A DNA stretch of 64,000 nt, taken from Vibrio porteresiae DSM 19223 (GTDB lineage: Bacteria > Pseudomonadota > Gammaproteobacteria > Enterobacterales > Vibrionaceae). This document shows positions 8,465 to 16,520 of this stretch, piece by piece. The translations under genes were made by a program, and so were the position numbers. The DNA lies in NCBI RefSeq assembly GCF_024347055.1, contig NZ_AP024896.1, forward strand, positions 868,001 to 932,000. Reading direction: 5' to 3'. The notes under the pieces are model-generated. The model was not told where the DNA came from. It did no database searches and was given only the letters and a program-made list of their open reading frames with translations. Positions within the stretch are counted from its first letter, which is position 1; each line of letters opens with the position of its first letter.

Positions 8465-8675
8465 TTTGTCAACAATAGCTCTCTTAGACAACAGAGGATC
8501 GGACAGCAGATCTACATTCGGTATTTGACTGGCTTACTTGCCATTACCCTGATGATTTTCGCTTGATGCTTGCCTCATTCGTTAGACAGTATTTTCTACT
8601 TCTGAGCACAACAGGCTTTAGCACCTCGGTCTGACCGTATTGTCATCAATAGCTATTGTGTTGACTCGGTGTGAG
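8465..8675 (-). ncRNA. Predicted bridge RNA (seekRNA) region of the IS1111-type element
   Basis: The 211-base non-coding region downstream of the transposase is where IS1111-group elements encode their guide RNA. Two short segments match the actual insertion site. tcattcgtta at 8575-8584 is identical to the right junction at 9776-9785. ctgagcaca at 8602-8610 is the reverse complement of the left attC flank tgtgctcag at 8438-8446. The two are separated by 17 bases, as expected for two arms of a target-binding loop. RNA ends are not determined. Confidence 0.65.
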
Positions 8676-9704
8676 CTAACTGGTTACGTAGTCAGCTTGA
8701 TATTCTTTTCCCGAAGTCAGTAATGCCCAAATAATTCGGGCGTTCTTAGCGGCTAAAGCAACAATAGCTCGTGTATAGCCACGTCGTTCAACCAATTTTT
8801 GTAACCAGAGACTGTTTCTGTCGGTTTTATCTTTGCATCGAGCAATAACCGCTCGTGCGCCATGGACAAGCAAAGTTCGAATATGCTTATCACCTCGTTT
8901 ACTGATTCGACCGAGCTGAGCATGACCACCGGTAGAGAATTGTCTTGGAACTAAACCGATCCATGCTGCGAATTGGCGGCTGGATTTAAACTGTTTACCA
9001 TCGGCAACAGTTGCGACAATTGCTGTAGCACTATGTTCACCAACACCAGGAATGGTCATCAGTTTTTGTGCGCTTTCCATGTGTTTAACGATGGCGTAAA
9101 TTTTACGGTCATAACGTAAAACCTCGTCGTTCGCATTTCGTATGCGTTGAACTAAATCAAAGAGTAATTCACGAGCTAAATCAGGGATACCATTTTCCGC
9201 ATCTTCCAAAATACAGTCGATGGAATTTTGTAATGTGAACCGTCCTTGAGAGATCACAATACCAAATTCAGAGAGCAATCCACGAAGTTGGTTAATCGTT
9301 GCAGTACGGCTTTTAATGACGCCTTGGCGAATACGGTGAAGGCAAAGAACCGCTTGTTGTTCAGGGCTTTTTATACTGACAAAACGAGTTTTTGGTCTGC
9401 CAACAGCTTCGCAAATGGCTTCAGCGTCATTCGCATCATTCTTTTCATTTTGGCGGTATGGAATGACGAACTTAGGGGCCATTATTCTCGGGTCATGACC
9501 AAGTTTAATCAGTTCTCTAGCCCAGTAGTGGGCACCGGAGCAAGCCTCCATACCAATTAAGCATGGTGGTAAGTTAGCAAACACCTCTAACAGTTTGTTT
9601 CTTTTGACAGTTTTTTTAAGAACACACTTGCCATATGCATCAACGCCATGAATACTAAAAACATTCTTGGCAAGGTCAATGCCAATAGTTTGAATGGTGG
9701 ACAT
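8676..9704 (-). CDS. IS110-family (IS1111 group) DEDD transposase
   Basis: Intact transposase of 342 residues from the chosen ATG at 9704, which has GGAGG nine bases upstream; an ATG at 9716 overlaps that box. The N-terminal RuvC-like DEDD domain shows IGIDLAKNVFSIHG and later KNDANDAEAICEA. The C-terminal domain shows LMTIPGVGEHSATAIVA and the GLVPRQFSTGG motif with the conserved serine region. It acts with a guide RNA encoded in the element in well-studied relatives. Confidence 0.95.
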   Translation of the reverse strand: MSTIQTIGIDLAKNVFSIHGVDAYGKCVLKKTVKRNKLLEVFANLPPCLIGMEACSGAHYWARELIKLGHDPRIMAPKFVIPYRQNEKNDANDAEAICEAVGRPKTRFVSIKSPEQQAVLCLHRIRQGVIKSRTATINQLRGLLSEFGIVISQGRFTLQNSIDCILEDAENGIPDLARELLFDLVQRIRNANDEVLRYDRKIYAIVKHMESAQKLMTIPGVGEHSATAIVATVADGKQFKSSRQFAAWIGLVPRQFSTGGHAQLGRISKRGDKHIRTLLVHGARAVIARCKDKTDRNSLWLQKLVERRGYTRAIVALAAKNARIIWALLTSGKEYQADYVTS

Positions 9705-10011
9705 AGCAACCTCCAAATGATCAACGCGTCATGGTTAAGTATGGCACGTGGTGGCTTGGGAAGAGGGAGTCCATATCATTCGTTATGTGAAATAGGGAGA
9801 AACGAAAGTGGATCGAATTGATAAGTATGCAGGGATCAGGGAAACCGCATGAACATCCTTGATTTTAAAGGGCTGAACTAAGGATAGAATTCTTTATATC
9901 ACCTGGATTTTTATTGACTTTTCTCGCATGTTTTTACATTTACAAAGGATCGATTTGTAGATCATTTTCATTGTTTTCTAATGGTTTCGTATTAAAAAAC
10001 GGAGCCTTTTC

Positions 10012-11139
10012 ATGACCAGTTTAGCGAACCCATTTATGCATTTTTCAGCCTTAACCGATTACCGACAAACGGGGAAAGTCACCCACAAATTATCAGACAT
10101 TATTTTGCTGACAGTTTGTGGTGTTTTATCGGGACAAGATACATGGGAAGGCATCGTTGATTTTGGTGAAATGAGACGAGATTTTCTCAATCATTATGGC
10201 GATTTTTCAGCGGGTATTCCGTCAGCAGATACAGTGGCAAGAGTGGTGGGTTTACTCAATCCGAAAGAGTTTCAATCGGCCTTTATTGATTGGATGAAAG
10301 ACTGCCATGAACTCACGAAAGGAGAGGTTGTCGCTGTTGATGGAAAGACGGTGAGAGGGTCTTACAATAAAGCCAAGGGTAATCAAGCGATCCATATGGT
10401 TAACGTGTTTGCGACAGCGAATGGAGTTTGCTTGGCGCAATCCAAAGTGAACGAGAAAACCAACGAGATCACGGAGATACCTAAGCTACTGGAAATGTTA
10501 GATATTGCTGGTTGTTTAATCACAATCGATGCGATGGGGTGTCAACGAAAAATAGCCCAGAAAATCGTGGATAAAAGCGCGGATTACTTGCTGGCAGTGA
10601 AAGGAAATCAGGGTAGTTTAGAGCAGGCATTTAACGACTACTACAAGCCTTCGATGTTGATGAAGTTTGATGGTGATAGCTACTCAAGTCAGGACAAAAG
10701 TCATGGTCGATTAGAGACTCGATGTGCACTGGTGAATGAAGACTTGAGTGTGCTAGGTGACCTTGAGTACGAATGGCCGGAATTGAAGTGCATGGGCATC
10801 ATGGTGAACGTTAGACAAGAAAGCGAGCACGCTTCAGAGAAAGAGGTGTCAGTCCGCTACTATATCAGCTCAAAAAAATTGAGTGCAGAAGAACTGCATA
10901 ATGCGAGCAAAAGTCATTGGTTAGTGGAGTCAATGCACTGGCAATTAGACGTGGGTTTTAGAGAAGATAAATGCCGCATCAGAGTAGATGATCGAGCCGA
11001 GGAATTATCGAGGATCCGTCAAGCTTGTTTTAACTTATTGAAGCAAGAAACGAGTGCGAAAGGTGGCATCCAGCGTAAGAGAATGCGTTGCGCGATGGAT
11101 GAAAATTACTTAAGTAAGGTTCTCGGAAGCCTTGAATGA
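10012..11139 (+). CDS. ISAs1-family transposase (copy B, full length)
   Basis: A 375-residue DDE transposase with VVAVDGKTVRGSYNK (first catalytic acid), ITIDAMGCQRKIAQK, LLAVKGNQGSLEQAF and HWLVESMHWQLDVGFRED. Start ATG 10012 follows GGAG. Complete and apparently functional. The right terminal repeat of the unit element begins just after its stop codon. Confidence 0.95.
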   Translation: MTSLANPFMHFSALTDYRQTGKVTHKLSDIILLTVCGVLSGQDTWEGIVDFGEMRRDFLNHYGDFSAGIPSADTVARVVGLLNPKEFQSAFIDWMKDCHELTKGEVVAVDGKTVRGSYNKAKGNQAIHMVNVFATANGVCLAQSKVNEKTNEITEIPKLLEMLDIAGCLITIDAMGCQRKIAQKIVDKSADYLLAVKGNQGSLEQAFNDYYKPSMLMKFDGDSYSSQDKSHGRLETRCALVNEDLSVLGDLEYEWPELKCMGIMVNVRQESEHASEKEVSVRYYISSKKLSAEELHNASKSHWLVESMHWQLDVGFREDKCRIRVDDRAEELSRIRQACFNLLKQETSAKGGIQRKRMRCAMDENYLSKVLGSLE

Positions 11140-12211
11140 CGGGGATGTTCATGCGGTTTCCGTGTCAGACATTATTTTGCTGACAGTTTGTGGTGTTTTA
11201 TCGGGACAAGATACATGGGAAGGCATCGTTGATTTTGGTGAAATGAGACGAGATTTTCTCAATCATTATGGCGATTTTTCAGCGGGTATTCCGTCAGCAG
11301 ATACAGTGGCAAGAGTGGTGGGTTTACTCAATCCGAAAGAGTTTCAATCGGCCTTTATTGATTGGATGAAAGACTGCCATGAACTCACGAAAGGAGAGGT
11401 TGTCGCTGTTGATGGAAAGACGGTGAGAGGGTCTTACAATAAAGCCAAGGGTAATCAAGCGATCCATATGGTTAACGTGTTTGCGACAGCGAATGGAGTT
11501 TGCTTGGCGCAATCCAAAGTGAACGAGAAAACCAACGAGATCACGGAGATACCTAAGCTACTGGAAATGTTAGATATTGCTGGTTGTTTAATCACAATCG
11601 ATGCGATGGGGTGTCAACGAAAAATAGCCCAGAAAATCGTGGATAAAAGCGCGGATTACTTGCTGGCAGTGAAAGGAAATCAGGGTAGTTTAGAGCAGGC
11701 ATTTAACGACTACTACAAGCCTTCGATGTTGATGAAGTTTGATGGTGATAGCTACTCAAGTCAGGACAAAAGTCATGGTCGATTAGAGACTCGATGTGCA
11801 CTGGTGAATGAAGACTTGAGTGTGCTAGGTGACCTTGAGTACGAATGGCCGGAATTGAAGTGCATGGGCATCATGGTGAACGTTAGACAAGAAAGCGAGC
11901 ACGCTTCAGAGAAAGAGGTGTCAGTCCGCTACTATATCAGCTCAAAAAAATTGAGTGCAGAAGAACTGCATAATGCGAGCAAAAGTCATTGGTTAGTGGA
12001 GTCAATGCACTGGCAATTAGACGTGGGTTTTAGAGAAGATAAATGCCGCATCAGAGTAGATGATCGAGCCGAGGAATTATCGAGGATCCGTCAAGCTTGT
12101 TTTAACTTATTGAAGCAAGAAACGAGTGCGAAAGGTGGCATCCAGCGTAAGAGAATGCGTTGCGCGATGGATGAAAATTACTTAAGTAAGGTTCTCGGAA
12201 GCCTTGAATGA
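11132..12211 (+). CDS. ISAs1-family transposase (copy B, truncated duplicate with new N-terminus)
   Basis: Created by the tandem duplication. The first dozen codons read through the internal right end (MNDGDVHAVSV), then join in frame at SDIILLTVCGVL and continue identically to the full-length copy for the rest of its length. It lacks the normal first 27 or so residues but keeps all catalytic motifs. Whether this fusion is translated or active is unknown. The start overlaps the end of the upstream transposase by eight bases. Confidence 0.8.
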   Translation: MNDGDVHAVSVSDIILLTVCGVLSGQDTWEGIVDFGEMRRDFLNHYGDFSAGIPSADTVARVVGLLNPKEFQSAFIDWMKDCHELTKGEVVAVDGKTVRGSYNKAKGNQAIHMVNVFATANGVCLAQSKVNEKTNEITEIPKLLEMLDIAGCLITIDAMGCQRKIAQKIVDKSADYLLAVKGNQGSLEQAFNDYYKPSMLMKFDGDSYSSQDKSHGRLETRCALVNEDLSVLGDLEYEWPELKCMGIMVNVRQESEHASEKEVSVRYYISSKKLSAEELHNASKSHWLVESMHWQLDVGFREDKCRIRVDDRAEELSRIRQACFNLLKQETSAKGGIQRKRMRCAMDENYLSKVLGSLE

Positions 12212-12509
12212 CGGGGATGTTCATGCGGTTTCCGTGATGCAGGGATAAGCTTCTGGGGTGTTTTTATTATTGCTGCTTTCATCAAGGTATTATCATTAGA
12301 CGTTATGATAATTAACTTATTAAAAACGTTAGTTATTCTGGCTTTGGTTCACATGCTTTTGTATTCATTCTATGTGTCTTTTACCGTTAAAAAAACGTCG
12401 CATAAGATCGGCCTGACTGCGTTTTCAATTGTTTTTCCAATAGCTTCAGGCTTCATTTTGTACTTTTTTAAACAGGTCTTAAAAATTGGTGCTCGATAGT
12501 TGGGTTTTC

Positions 12510-12637
12510 ACATAACAAACGCCTCAAGAGGGACTGTCAACGCGCGGAGTTTCCAGTCTCAATGAGCCGCGGTGGTTTCGGTTGTTGTGTTCGAGTTTAG
12601 TGGTATGCGTTGCCAGCCCCTTAGGAGGGCGTTAGGT
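12510..12637 (+). other. attC site, V. cholerae VCR type
   Basis: ACATAAC (12510-12516) to GTTAGGT (12631-12637). Contains aacgcctcaagagggactg and ccagccccttagg, the arms I recall from V. cholerae repeats. Nearly identical to 20070-20197. Confidence 0.92.
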
Positions 12638-12642
12638 TTCAA

Positions 12643-13026
12643 GTGAGAATATCAAACTTCATCTTTTCATTGGCAAGCTTCATTGCTGTTAGTGTTGGCC
12701 TAGCTAATCGTTTAGGTTTGGTCAGTGGCACATTTGGACTAAACGAAGCTTTTTTAATATCTGGTTTCTCTGCATCAGTCATTGCCTCGTGCATATGTTA
12801 CAAAGTCGGCTACACACTTGCCGCTATGGATATTAAAGGGCGTTTTTCTGGTTTAGCGTTGTTTTTGTGGTTGTTATTGGTTTTCGACCTAGTATTTGGC
12901 TTTAACGTATTCTTCGTTGAATACTCAAACAATTTTGGTAGCTTTGTAACACTGTTTTTACTCTCACCAATTGTAATTTTGTTATATAAAAAAGGCCGTC
13001 AAATTGTTGCAAGCAATGAAACCTAA
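12643..13026 (+). CDS. Cassette membrane protein, unknown (127 aa)
   Basis: Four hydrophobic segments of membrane length across 127 residues (near residues 6-24, 36-56, 67-88 and 97-116) with a short basic C-terminus. GTG 12643 is only six bases after the core GTTAGGT, so translation depends on signals from the recombined junction; no clear ribosome site is seen. Its stop codon lies within the ACCTAAC start of its attC. No family recognised. Confidence 0.65.
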   Translation: MRISNFIFSLASFIAVSVGLANRLGLVSGTFGLNEAFLISGFSASVIASCICYKVGYTLAAMDIKGRFSGLALFLWLLLVFDLVFGFNVFFVEYSNNFGSFVTLFLLSPIVILLYKKGRQIVASNET

Positions 13027-13091
13027 CAAGAGCAAGCATCAGACTAACTCATCGCCTAGGCTCTAGTTAGCTGCTGTTGCAAGCGTTAGGC
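13021..13091 (+). other. attC site
   Basis: ACCTAAC (13021-13027) overlapping the upstream stop codon, to core GTTAGGC (13085-13091); arms aagagcaagca and tgctgttgc. Confidence 0.9.
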
Positions 13092-13101
13092 AGATTGAAA
13101 A

Positions 13102-13518
13102 ATGGAAAAAGAAATCATCATCAACATAAACGGTAACCCCGTACCAATAGAATACTCCGATGGCAACACTCATATAGTTGGTCTGATGGACAAACCTTTT
13201 GGCGCCATAAAATCTGGGAAAAAGAGAGTTGAAATCCGTGCTAATAGCGATGAACGGCCTTTTGATTATTCCACTGTCAAAGCCAGTCACACACTACGGT
13301 TCATCAACGAAGAATCAGGCGAATCAATGGACACAAGAGTTATGCGTGTCACTCATTACCCCAATGTAAAAGTCTTATTTGAAACGGAGGGTACAGAAAA
13401 AGCACTTTCCGTACCTTGGAGTGTTGATCAAGGAATTGAGCTTATTCATAGTTTTCCTGGATACAAAGAAAGCATTGAGAAGAACGGAGTATACGCAATA
13501 GAAATCGAAGCCATATAA
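13102..13518 (+). CDS. ASCH domain protein
   Basis: A 138-residue protein whose pattern fits the ASCH fold, an RNA-binding-like beta barrel related to PUA. It shows a short strand, PFGAIKSGKKRVEIRAN (the conserved G-K-K-x-x-E-x-R motif), HTLRFINEESGE where the family usually has a GDxIxF strand, and then MRVTHYPNVKVLFETEG. Its substrate is unknown; some ASCH proteins are nucleases or amidohydrolases acting on modified nucleosides. Single-gene cassette between attC sites at 13021 and 13522. Confidence 0.8.
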   Translation: MEKEIIININGNPVPIEYSDGNTHIVGLMDKPFGAIKSGKKRVEIRANSDERPFDYSTVKASHTLRFINEESGESMDTRVMRVTHYPNVKVLFETEGTEKALSVPWSVDQGIELIHSFPGYKESIEKNGVYAIEIEAI

Positions 13519-13521
13519 TCT

Positions 13522-13648
13522 GCCTAACAAGTTGTTAAAGAGGGACTTGCAACGCGTGGCATTTTTAGTTTGCAGTGACTTCGGTGTTTAAGGTGTTGTG
13601 CAGATAGTCATTTATTGCGTTGCTGCGCCCCTTAACAAAGCGTTATAT
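13522..13648 (+). other. attC site
   Basis: GCCTAAC (13522-13528) to GTTATAT (13642-13648); long type with gttaaagagggacttgc and ccccttaac arms. Related to the chimeric site at 23723 and the site before 28078. Confidence 0.92.
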
Positions 13649-13676
13649 GTCAACGTGAGTAGTGATATAAATAAAT

Positions 13677-14111
13677 ATGATTAGCGATTTAGAGAAAATG
13701 CGGGTCGATCAAATCCAATATGAGGATGATCTTGATAAGGCTATAGGTATTGCTAAATTATCTGAGAACCCTTGCTTCCTTCAGCAATATTCGATTAGCT
13801 ACAATTGGGATAGTGGACTTAGTTTGCCAACTGCTATAGCAAATAATAAATATTGTGATCTTGGTACAGCGTTGACGTTGTTTTGGCTGGCTGAAGGTAT
13901 GTCTTACTTTTTGGGTGAATTAGATAGAAATGAGTACAATCATGATTGGGCAAATTTATGTGATCTACTCATAGATAGGTTGGTTAATGGATTTTATAAA
14001 TTGGGGCCCGTAAGTTTCAAACCAAACATAAATAAGGTTACAATTTATAAATACAACAAAGCCAATGTGCCACCTGTACTTTATCAAGAGGTATGTGGTG
14101 CAAACATATAA
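13677..14111 (+). CDS. DUF4274-like cassette protein (copy 1)
   Basis: A 144-residue soluble protein. The middle (NWDSGLSLPTAIANNKYCDLGTALTLFWLAEG) matches the pattern of DUF4274 proteins, which are common in bacterial accessory DNA and polymorphic-toxin immunity settings. That assignment is from memory. It is almost identical to the gene at 20226 up to the last residues, where this copy ends GANI. The leader from the core onward is identical in both copies. Confidence 0.75.
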   Translation: MISDLEKMRVDQIQYEDDLDKAIGIAKLSENPCFLQQYSISYNWDSGLSLPTAIANNKYCDLGTALTLFWLAEGMSYFLGELDRNEYNHDWANLCDLLIDRLVNGFYKLGPVSFKPNINKVTIYKYNKANVPPVLYQEVCGANI

Positions 14112-14220
14112 CAAATGCATGCAGCAGGACCCAAACTCCGTTCCGCAAAATGTGCTTCGCTGCGCTCAGTTTATCACATTTTGCTCCACTCCGTTTGGGC
14201 CTCTGATGCAGGCGTTATGC
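14106..14220 (+). other. attC site
   Basis: ATATAAC (14106-14112) overlapping the upstream stop, to core GTTATGC (14214-14220); arms atgcatgcagcagg and ctgatgcagg. Confidence 0.9.
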
Positions 14221-14234
14221 CTCAGGAGAAGCCA

Positions 14235-14675
14235 ATGTTCGGGCTGTTTAAAAAGAAATCTAAGCCAGAAATAAAGCGAGGCACAGAAGCCCCTGTAGCC
14301 CCTTTTGAAATTTTATTGCCTGAGGAGCTAACTCAAGGCCAAATTCCAGATCTTCGTATCGGCTCAAAAGTACTTGATATACTTCGAGCAAATTCAAATG
14401 ATGTGCAAACTCTTGAAGTTTTCGAGGGTATGCCCGTTGTAAATTCTAATAACGCTCAACTCAAAGAATTTGCAAATGTTGTAAACGGTGCAAAACAAAC
14501 GCCAGCTTTAAAAGACCAAATTGGCTTAATGTGTTTTGCTCCAAAGAAACCAGATTCTATAGGTGTGCTTTGCTGTCTCGTCAATGGTGTTCTGCATGAG
14601 TTCCACATTGCCAATCGCGGTGGCGGCGCAACATTAAACTATCAATTTACAAGGGTCGTACATGCAAAGGCATAA
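14235..14675 (+). CDS. Cassette protein, unknown (146 aa)
   Basis: Starts at ATG 14235 (MFGLFKKKSK...), ten bases after CAGGAG; in-frame ATGs upstream lie inside the attC and are unlikely. The N-terminus is short and basic, then a proline-rich linker and a globular alpha/beta region (LPEELTQGQIPDLRIGSKVLD ...). No family recognised. The stop codon overlaps GCATAAC of its attC. Confidence 0.7.
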   Translation: MFGLFKKKSKPEIKRGTEAPVAPFEILLPEELTQGQIPDLRIGSKVLDILRANSNDVQTLEVFEGMPVVNSNNAQLKEFANVVNGAKQTPALKDQIGLMCFAPKKPDSIGVLCCLVNGVLHEFHIANRGGGATLNYQFTRVVHAKA

Positions 14676-14747
14676 CAAGGCCATTAAATTCGCTCCCTAC
14701 GGTCGCCGGACGCTCGCAAGCTCGCGTCGTTTATGGCGGCGTTATAA
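14670..14747 (+). other. attC site
   Basis: GCATAAC (14670-14676) to GTTATAA (14741-14747); short type with aaggccattaaa and tttatggcgg arms. Confidence 0.88.
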
Positions 14748-14773
14748 CTCATCAAGTTATGAGGTACCTATAT

Positions 14774-15094
14774 ATGAAATACGAATATGTAAAAGGTAGG
14801 ATTAGCGATGCAGTAGAAGAATTATGCATTGGAGAAGGTGATGCAAGATCTAGATTACTTAGTGCAAATGAAGCCACATCCAGCTTATTAGACAGACATT
14901 TCCCAACAGAGTTAGTCAGCGATTGGCAATCGATACAGAGGCGTATGACGAAATACGGTCCCGGAACCAATTTTGCAGGAGAAAATGTTGAGGGAGCTGT
15001 TGCTCATACTATGAGAAAAATTAAAAATAGAACTGCAAGTAAAATAGCTCAAGATATATTTAAACTGCATAAAAAATTGGAATCAGAATACTAA
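14774..15094 (+). CDS. Cassette protein, unknown (106 aa)
   Basis: ATG 14774 is preferred because GAGG lies nine bases upstream; an in-frame ATG at 14759 has no ribosome site. The protein is helical, polar and soluble (ISDAVEELCIGEGDARSRLLSANE...), ending in a lysine-rich helix. No recognised family. Proteins of this style occur as antitoxin-like or immunity proteins, but no partner gene is in the cassette. Confidence 0.65.
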   Translation: MKYEYVKGRISDAVEELCIGEGDARSRLLSANEATSSLLDRHFPTELVSDWQSIQRRMTKYGPGTNFAGENVEGAVAHTMRKIKNRTASKIAQDIFKLHKKLESEY

Positions 15095-15095
15095 G

Positions 15096-15188
15096 TTATA
15101 ACAAAACGTTCCAATTGACCTCCTAGTGTCACGAATTTTGGTTCCCAAAATTAGCGCCAGCAGTCGGCAATTGAACTACACGTTAGGC
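15096..15188 (+). other. attC site
   Basis: TTATAAC at 15096-15102 to core GTTAGGC (15182-15188), with ccaattgacc and cggcaattg arms. Confidence 0.87.
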
Positions 15189-15204
15189 ATATAGAGACAT
15201 TACC

Positions 15205-16344
15205 ATGGATGAAAATACAGGGAAATTCTTAACGCAACAGCTGTATCCTGATTTGAAGAATTGGATACCAGCATTGTATCGGCGTTTTAAAACGCCCTTA
15301 GACAAATTAAGGGCGCCAATCTTTAGCTCTCCTTCTGATCTGCTCAACGCACTTAAATCTAATCAGGTTAAACCTGACAGCTGGGTTACTCTCGAATGTA
15401 AACCTTCTATGTTTGGTCCATTTTTACGTAACCATTTTATTACCCCTTTCATAGGCCACCACACAAGTATGCGGCTAGGGCCGCCACTTGTTGCTGAGAA
15501 CCCGGTGATGGCAATTATGGGGCAGGCAACTTCTCATCTAAAGCCAGTAGGTATGTACCCGCCAATAGATGATGATTTGTATCAAATCTGTCTATACCCA
15601 TCAGATGCGACAGTTTGTGGAATGATAGGTTTGATACCAGGTGTAAATGATCTAGTTGAGTATTTGCCGGCAGTATCTAATGGAAAGAATCTCAGCTTTT
15701 GTGGAATGAGTTGCAATGTTAGAGGTGTAGTAAGGCAAATAGACCCTAAATTACTAACTGATATAGGTGTTCCTATTGAGCAATATGAAGAACTTAGGCA
15801 ATCTGGCGATATTTGGTTTTTAGATTTGTCTGTAGATGAGTCTGAGGTGGAGCCTCATGGTGAAGCTGTTACTACCGAAATGTGGGGCGGTTTATATGCC
15901 AGTGGTCATATCGAAATTAGGGATGGTGAGTTAAAGGTTGATCCACTTGTAGATGGCATGGTTGAGTCTATAAAGAAGGTTGGGTTCGAGCCGCATGTAA
16001 CTCAAAATCAAGCTAAGAGAAGAGAGATAACAGTATACGCTCAAGGTATACGAGCAGTTATTGATATTCAATCGCCAATATACTCTATCCATATGGATTC
16101 AGAAATTGCACTGCAATATAAAGATAACAAGAAAAAATTCGATGCAGTTTGCAAAGGGTACCTCGACGTTATAAATGAAGTCGCAGGTATTTGCAATGTA
16201 GATGTTGCCAATCCAGACGATCTTGACTTTAGCTACACAAACTCAGAAAAGTCGTATTCCGTGCTTAAATCACTTGGCGCAGATCATATAGCTGATCCAG
16301 TCGGTATCGCTATAAGAGATTGGCACCGAAAACGAGGCAAATAA
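15205..16344 (+). CDS. Cassette protein, unknown (379 aa)
   Basis: One of the largest cassette products here. Soluble, no signal peptide; two hydrophobic patches (LCVY-like strands near residues 130-145) are too short for membrane helices. No known motif was recognised. Start ATG 15205 lies 17 bases after the core. The length and mixed alpha/beta character suggest an enzyme or effector, but no catalytic signature can be named. Confidence 0.7.
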   Translation: MDENTGKFLTQQLYPDLKNWIPALYRRFKTPLDKLRAPIFSSPSDLLNALKSNQVKPDSWVTLECKPSMFGPFLRNHFITPFIGHHTSMRLGPPLVAENPVMAIMGQATSHLKPVGMYPPIDDDLYQICLYPSDATVCGMIGLIPGVNDLVEYLPAVSNGKNLSFCGMSCNVRGVVRQIDPKLLTDIGVPIEQYEELRQSGDIWFLDLSVDESEVEPHGEAVTTEMWGGLYASGHIEIRDGELKVDPLVDGMVESIKKVGFEPHVTQNQAKRREITVYAQGIRAVIDIQSPIYSIHMDSEIALQYKDNKKKFDAVCKGYLDVINEVAGICNVDVANPDDLDFSYTNSEKSYSVLKSLGADHIADPVGIAIRDWHRKRGK

Positions 16345-16346
16345 AT

Positions 16347-16433
16347 GCCTAACAAAACAATTCACACGGACAAAATATAGCTTCGCTCGTTCCTCACTTC
16401 GCTTTATTTTGCCGGTGATTGTAGGCGTTATGC
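16347..16433 (+). other. attC site
   Basis: GCCTAAC (16347-16353) to GTTATGC (16427-16433); arms acaattcacacgg and ccggtgattgta. Confidence 0.9.
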
Positions 16434-16520
16434 GTTTATTGAACTGCGATAGTATCCTCACATTTGTTCCATTACCTTTCTCTATAATATTAATTTTGAT
16501 TTTCATCGAAGGCATTGCAC

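Larger units (their letters stand above)
8448..9780 (-). mobile_element. IS110-family, IS1111-type insertion sequence at an attC crossover point
   Basis: Element of about 1333 bp with subterminal inverted repeats tggactccctctt (8452-8464) and aagagggagtcca (9761-9773), short tips outside them, and no target duplication. All of this is typical of the IS1111 subgroup. The ends fall exactly where the attC core should begin (boundaries uncertain by one or two bases). Published IS1111-attC elements target attC sites in the same way. The long non-coding part lies after the transposase gene, as expected for this subgroup. Confidence 0.9.
9837..12236 (+). mobile_element. ISAs1-family insertion sequence (copy B) with internal 1072-bp tandem duplication
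   Basis: Left end cagggaaaccgcatgaac (from 9837) and right end gttcatgcggtttccgtg (to 12236) form the terminal repeats, with a perfect 10-bp target duplication atgcagggat at 9827-9836 and 12237-12246. A unit-length element would end at 11164 (1328 bp). Instead, 10093-11164 is repeated directly as 11165-12236, so the element holds two right ends and two transposase frames. Confidence 0.93.
9808..12499 (+). pseudogene. Cassette membrane protein gene interrupted by a tandem ISAs1-family element
   Basis: The gene starts at GTG 9808 (MDRIDKYAG...) and is broken at 9836 by the IS at 9837-12236; it resumes at 12247 and stops at 12499. Removing the IS and one 10-bp duplication restores a 93-residue protein almost identical to the intact copy at 19778-20059. 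The protein has three likely hydrophobic segments and no recognised family. An ATG at 12305 could give a 64-residue C-terminal fragment. Confidence 0.88.

Noticed and set aside
12305..12499. Independent 64-residue membrane protein gene
   Set aside because: Comparison with 19778-20059 shows it is the 3' part of a gene broken by the ISAs1-family element.
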